The position numbers were made by a program, and so were the translations under genes. Positions 61,110 to 64,000 of a stretch of 64,000 nt of DNA are shown here, piece after piece. The stretch's first letter is position 1; each line of letters opens with the position of its first letter. Below the pieces are notes generated by a model. It saw only the letters and a list, made by a program, of their open reading frames with translations. It was not told where the DNA came from and did not search any database. The DNA is from 3107 sp001483205 (GTDB taxonomy: Bacteria > Pseudomonadota > Alphaproteobacteria > Rhodobacterales > Rhodobacteraceae): contig OZ219809.1 of assembly GCA_964291375.2 (NCBI GenBank), positions 1,054,001-1,118,000 on the forward strand. The letters run 5' to 3'.

Positions 61110-61831
61110 GAGTTGCGTGCCAAGAGCTGCTTGGCGAGTGCCTGAACAGAGACGCCCTTGCGCGTCGCACGTTCACGCAGTTGGTCGAACGCCTCAACCT
61201 CGGAGCCACGCCACTCTAAATCCACCCGCCGAACCTGCTCCATCGCAATATGCGTATAGTCCTCGGGGGACGCCCAGAAACAGGATAGGCAGACATCCGC
61301 TCGCCGATCTTCTCTGGCATTTTGGCAGTTCTCGCAAGACCAGGATTTAGCACGCTGGCTTGAGGCATCAATGAGCATATAAGCGTCAGGGTTTGATTCA
61401 TCAAATGCTGTATCTCCGGCAACCTGGTAAGGCACGCGGTGATCAATCTGAAGGTAGCGGGGTTGCAACTTTTCCTGAGTGAAGGCGTCCCGAGAGCCAT
61501 ATTTGCGCACAAGCTGCTGTTTGAACGTCTTGGAGAACGCCCTGCGTCCGCCAATACGACCAGCCTTTATATCGCCGGGATCCCCGAACCGATAGACGCC
61601 GATCCTGCGACCTGTTAGTGCCGAAATTCGGTCGCGTGTCATCACGATAGGGATACCTGCTTCCTTCACGTCACCCGCCACGCGGGGCGGGTGGTCATAT
61701 CCCAAGTCATTCAGATCCTCTGTCGAGCACTCTCCATGTTCGATAAGGTAGTCAATCAATGCACGCGCGCGTTTCGCCGTTACTTTGTCGCACAGCGCAA
61801 GTATTTGTGGATCAACATTTTCTCTTGCCAT
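61106..61831 (-). CDS. HNH-type restriction endonuclease of the type II system
   Basis: A 241-residue protein. The N-terminal half (about 10-80) resembles a winged-helix recognition domain. YLQIDHRVPYQ holds the Asp130-His131 pair of a beta-beta-alpha metal nuclease. Cys166, Cys169, Cys181 and Cys184 (SCENC, CLSC) form a zinc-binding knuckle around it, and His194 (EDYTHIA) may complete the site. Together with the adjacent methyltransferase gene this supports a restriction endonuclease. The genes converge and overlap by four bases. It starts ATG 61831, about 50 bp upstream of the ETF-QO stop region. Confidence 0.8.
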   Translation of the reverse strand: MARENVDPQILALCDKVTAKRARALIDYLIEHGECSTEDLNDLGYDHPPRVAGDVKEAGIPIVMTRDRISALTGRRIGVYRFGDPGDIKAGRIGGRRAFSKTFKQQLVRKYGSRDAFTQEKLQPRYLQIDHRVPYQVAGDTAFDESNPDAYMLIDASSQRAKSWSCENCQNAREDRRADVCLSCFWASPEDYTHIAMEQVRRVDLEWRGSEVEAFDQLRERATRKGVSVQALAKQLLARNS

Positions 61832-61878
61832 GAGATACTTGCTTTACACGATGTCAGATTGCGCTCGACCCGCCCCCC

Positions 61879-63531
61879 TCACATATTCGGATAGTTCGGG
61901 CCGTCCCCGCCCTGCGGCGTCACCCAGGTGATGTTCTGAGCAGGATCCTTGATGTCGCAGGTCTTGCAATGCACACAGTTCTGGAAATTGATCTGAAAGC
62001 GCGGCTCTTTGTCCTCTTCCGTGACCACCTCATACACCCCCGCCGGGCAATAGCGCTGCGCAGGCTCGGCGAATTTCGGCAGGTTCTCCCGGATCGGCAC
62101 CGACGGATCAGCCAGCCGCAGATGCACGGGCTGGCCCTCTGCATGATTGGTCATCGAAAAACTGACATTGGTCAGACGGTCAAATGACAGCGCCCCGTCC
62201 GGCTTCGGATAGTCCACAGGCCGGTGTTTCGCGGCGTCTTCGGTCGAGGCCGCATCGGTCTTGCCGTGCCGCAGCGTCCCCAGCGGGTTCCAGCCGGTCA
62301 GATTCGCCACCCACATGTCGAACCCGCCCAGCACCAGCGACGCCACCACCCCCAGACGCGACCACAGCGGCTTGACATTGCGCACGCGCTTCAGGTCTTT
62401 GGCAATCGGGCCGGACCGCACATCCGCCTCATAAGCGGTCAGCGCATCGCCCGAACGCCCGGCCCGGATCGCGGCATGGGCAGCCTCGGCCGCCGCCTTG
62501 CCCGACAGCATCGCATTATGATTGCCCTTGATGCGCGGCACATTGACCAGCCCCGCCGAACAGCCCAACAGGGCAACACCCGGCGCAACCATCTTTGGCA
62601 GTGACTGCCAACCGCCCTCGGTGATCGCGCGCGCACCATAGGCCACGCGCTTGCCGCCCTTCAGCAACCCGGCAATCATCGGGTGATGCTTGAAACGCTG
62701 AAACTCCATATACGGGAACAGATGCGGGTTCCTGTAGTTCAGATGGACGACAAACCCGACATAGACCTGGTTGTTGTCCAGATGATAGACGAAAGACCCG
62801 CCGCCTGCGTTGCGGCCAAGCGGCCAGCCCATGGTGTGGGTGACGGTGCCTTCGCGGTGTTTGGCCGGGTCGATCTCCCAGATTTCCTTCATCCCCAGCC
62901 CGTATTTCTGCACATCGGCATCCGCATCAAGGCCGTATTTCGCGATTACCTGTTTGGACAGGCTGCCGCGCACGCCTTCGCTCAGGAACACATATTTGCC
63001 GTGCAGCTCCATCCCCGGTTCATAGGCCGGACCGGGGGTGCCGTCGGCAGCCTTGCCGAACTCACCCGCCACAACGCCCTTCACCTCGCCGCACTCACCA
63101 TAGATCAGCTCGGAACAGGCCATGCCGGGAAAGATTTCAACGCCCATTTCCTCGGCCTGTTCCGCCATCCAGCGGCAGACATTGGCCATAGAGACGATAT
63201 AATTGCCGTGATTGTTCATCAGGGGCGGCATGATCAGGTTCGGAATGCGCAGCCTGCCCGCCGCACCCAGAAAATAGAAATTGTCTTCCCTGACCGGCAC
63301 GGTGACCGGCGCGCCTTTTTCCTTCCAGTCGGGGATCAGGGCCTCCAGCCCCGACGGGTCAAGCACCGCCCCGGACAGGATATGCGCGCCCACCTCGGAC
63401 CCTTTTTCAAGCACGACGACGCCAAGGTCCGGGTCGAGTTGCTTTAGACGGATGGCAGCGGACAGGCCAGCGGGGCCCGCCCCCACAATCACGACATCAT
63501 ATTCGATGGATTCGCGTTCGATCCCGGTCAT
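61879..63531 (-). CDS. Electron transfer flavoprotein-ubiquinone oxidoreductase
   Basis: A 550-residue ETF-QO, which passes electrons from acyl-CoA dehydrogenases via ETF to ubiquinone at the inner membrane. FAD binding is at DVVIVGAGPAGLSAAIRLKQ (residues 12-31). LEKGSEVGAHILSGAVLDP is the family block after it. The C-terminal 4Fe-4S cluster has CPAGVYEV and FQNCVHCKTCDIKDP. A hydrophobic stretch near TEGGWQSLPKMVAPGVALLG fits the ubiquinone region. AGGGGAAAG precedes the ATG at 63531. It diverges from greA; no ETF genes are in the window. Confidence 0.94.
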   Translation of the reverse strand: MTGIERESIEYDVVIVGAGPAGLSAAIRLKQLDPDLGVVVLEKGSEVGAHILSGAVLDPSGLEALIPDWKEKGAPVTVPVREDNFYFLGAAGRLRIPNLIMPPLMNNHGNYIVSMANVCRWMAEQAEEMGVEIFPGMACSELIYGECGEVKGVVAGEFGKAADGTPGPAYEPGMELHGKYVFLSEGVRGSLSKQVIAKYGLDADADVQKYGLGMKEIWEIDPAKHREGTVTHTMGWPLGRNAGGGSFVYHLDNNQVYVGFVVHLNYRNPHLFPYMEFQRFKHHPMIAGLLKGGKRVAYGARAITEGGWQSLPKMVAPGVALLGCSAGLVNVPRIKGNHNAMLSGKAAAEAAHAAIRAGRSGDALTAYEADVRSGPIAKDLKRVRNVKPLWSRLGVVASLVLGGFDMWVANLTGWNPLGTLRHGKTDAASTEDAAKHRPVDYPKPDGALSFDRLTNVSFSMTNHAEGQPVHLRLADPSVPIRENLPKFAEPAQRYCPAGVYEVVTEEDKEPRFQINFQNCVHCKTCDIKDPAQNITWVTPQGGDGPNYPNM

Positions 63532-63760
63532 TTTCTTTCCCCTGCCGCCCCGGTGACGTTCAAATCTTACGCTCGTTATCCGACTTGGGGTGCGGCGTCA
63601 ATCGGGCCTGTGGGGGCCTGCCCCGCATCCTGCAAACCACCTGCCGGAATGCAGGCCCGCGCGCCCCCTGTAACTTGTTTCGGAAGTGGTCTATAGACTT
63701 GGTGCCGAATCGTCGGCCCCCGAACCACCTGTTGCCTTTTTTATGTGAGTGCCGGAATCC

Positions 63761-64000
63761 ATGGACAAGATACCGATGACACGCGCGGGCTATTCCGCGC
63801 TGGATGAAGAATTGAAAACGCTGCGGACGGTGGAACGACCGGCCATCATCCGCGCGATTGCCGAGGCGCGCGCCCATGGCGACCTGTCCGAAAACGCCGA
63901 ATACCATTCGGCCCGCGAAAAGCAGGGCTTTATCGAGGCCCGGATCAGGGAAATCGAAGGCATCCTGTCGCTGGCTGATGTGATTGATCCGTCCCGGCTT
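63761..64000 (+). CDS. greA: Transcription elongation factor GreA, N-terminal part
   Basis: The first 80 codons are visible and run off the right edge. MDKIPMTRAGYSALDEELK, then ERPAIIRAIAEARAHGDLSE and NAEYHSAREKQGFIEARIRE, are the GreA coiled-coil with the conserved acidic tip (Asp, Glu in GDLSEN). GreA stimulates RNA cleavage in backtracked polymerase to restart elongation. The ATG is preceded by weak AGTGCCGGA-type sequence. It diverges from ETF-QO. Confidence 0.95.
   Translation, partial: MDKIPMTRAGYSALDEELKTLRTVERPAIIRAIAEARAHGDLSENAEYHSAREKQGFIEARIREIEGILSLADVIDPSRL

Overview
The window looks like a chromosomal segment of an alphaproteobacterium of the Rhodobacteraceae type. Support comes from strongly GC-rich coding DNA, a recA gene with an alphaproteobacterial LexA box (GTTC-N7-GTTC), a soluble-looking CckA, a GapR-type DUF2312 protein, TrmFO, GluQ, NadA and ETF-ubiquinone oxidoreductase. 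Most genes are single-copy housekeeping genes in short operons. No rRNA operon, CRISPR array or prophage was seen. Two tRNA genes (Thr-TGT, Leu-GAG) are present.

Layout: 0.3-8.5 kb holds an IscU-like scaffold, hisI, gluQ, trmFO, gyrA and dxs. A low-GC gene with a HEPN-type motif follows, then lpdA. 10.9-15.4 kb has tgt, a dioxygenase-like gene coupled to a TSUP exporter, and dusA. 15.6-22 kb has a 4x20-bp tandem repeat beside a small ORF, then recA, cckA, gapR, an iron-type ABC permease and tRNA-Thr. 22-31.6 kb has an Atm1-type exporter, a LysM protein, a LOG-family gene, sodB, a flavin reductase and a second ABC exporter. 31.8-33.2 kb is a lone tnpB with duplicated right-end hairpins. 33.2-45 kb has cca, a CoA-pyrophosphatase NUDIX gene, ettA, a DUF3800 gene, tRNA-Leu, lipB, nadAC, aroC and smpB. 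45-56 kb has sseA, a tyrB-type aminotransferase, a poly-Asp mini-operon, phnY, a family-5 solute-binding protein, an autotransporter and two exporters. 57.5-64 kb has an Ada-like gene, an OmpA lipoprotein, a small type II restriction-modification module, ETF-QO and the start of greA.

The most distinctive property is the intergenic DNA. Many gaps are filled with a mosaic of related repeats. One family has ends like AAGACCTCTGCATATTGGC and its inverse, giving MITE-like units of about 65-260 bp. A second carries the perfect 16-bp palindrome CTTATCCGCGGATAAG (16 exact copies counted). A third carries GATCAATTTTACGTCGCCACGCTATA or GGACTCAAAATCCGG type ends. Between the lysE-type gene and the ada-like gene the palindrome module forms a tandem array of about 11-12 units with a period near 95 bp. 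I found no known function for these repeats, and they are the best candidate here for something undescribed.

Functional themes are tRNA metabolism (GluQ and Tgt for queuosine, TrmFO, DusA, CCA-adding enzyme), NAD synthesis, Fe-S and redox metabolism, the cell-cycle phosphorelay and DNA repair (cckA, gapR, recA, gyrA), and a set of accessory defence-like genes (HEPN-type protein, TnpB, DUF3800, restriction-modification pair). Coordinates of repeat borders are read by eye and may be off by a base or two.
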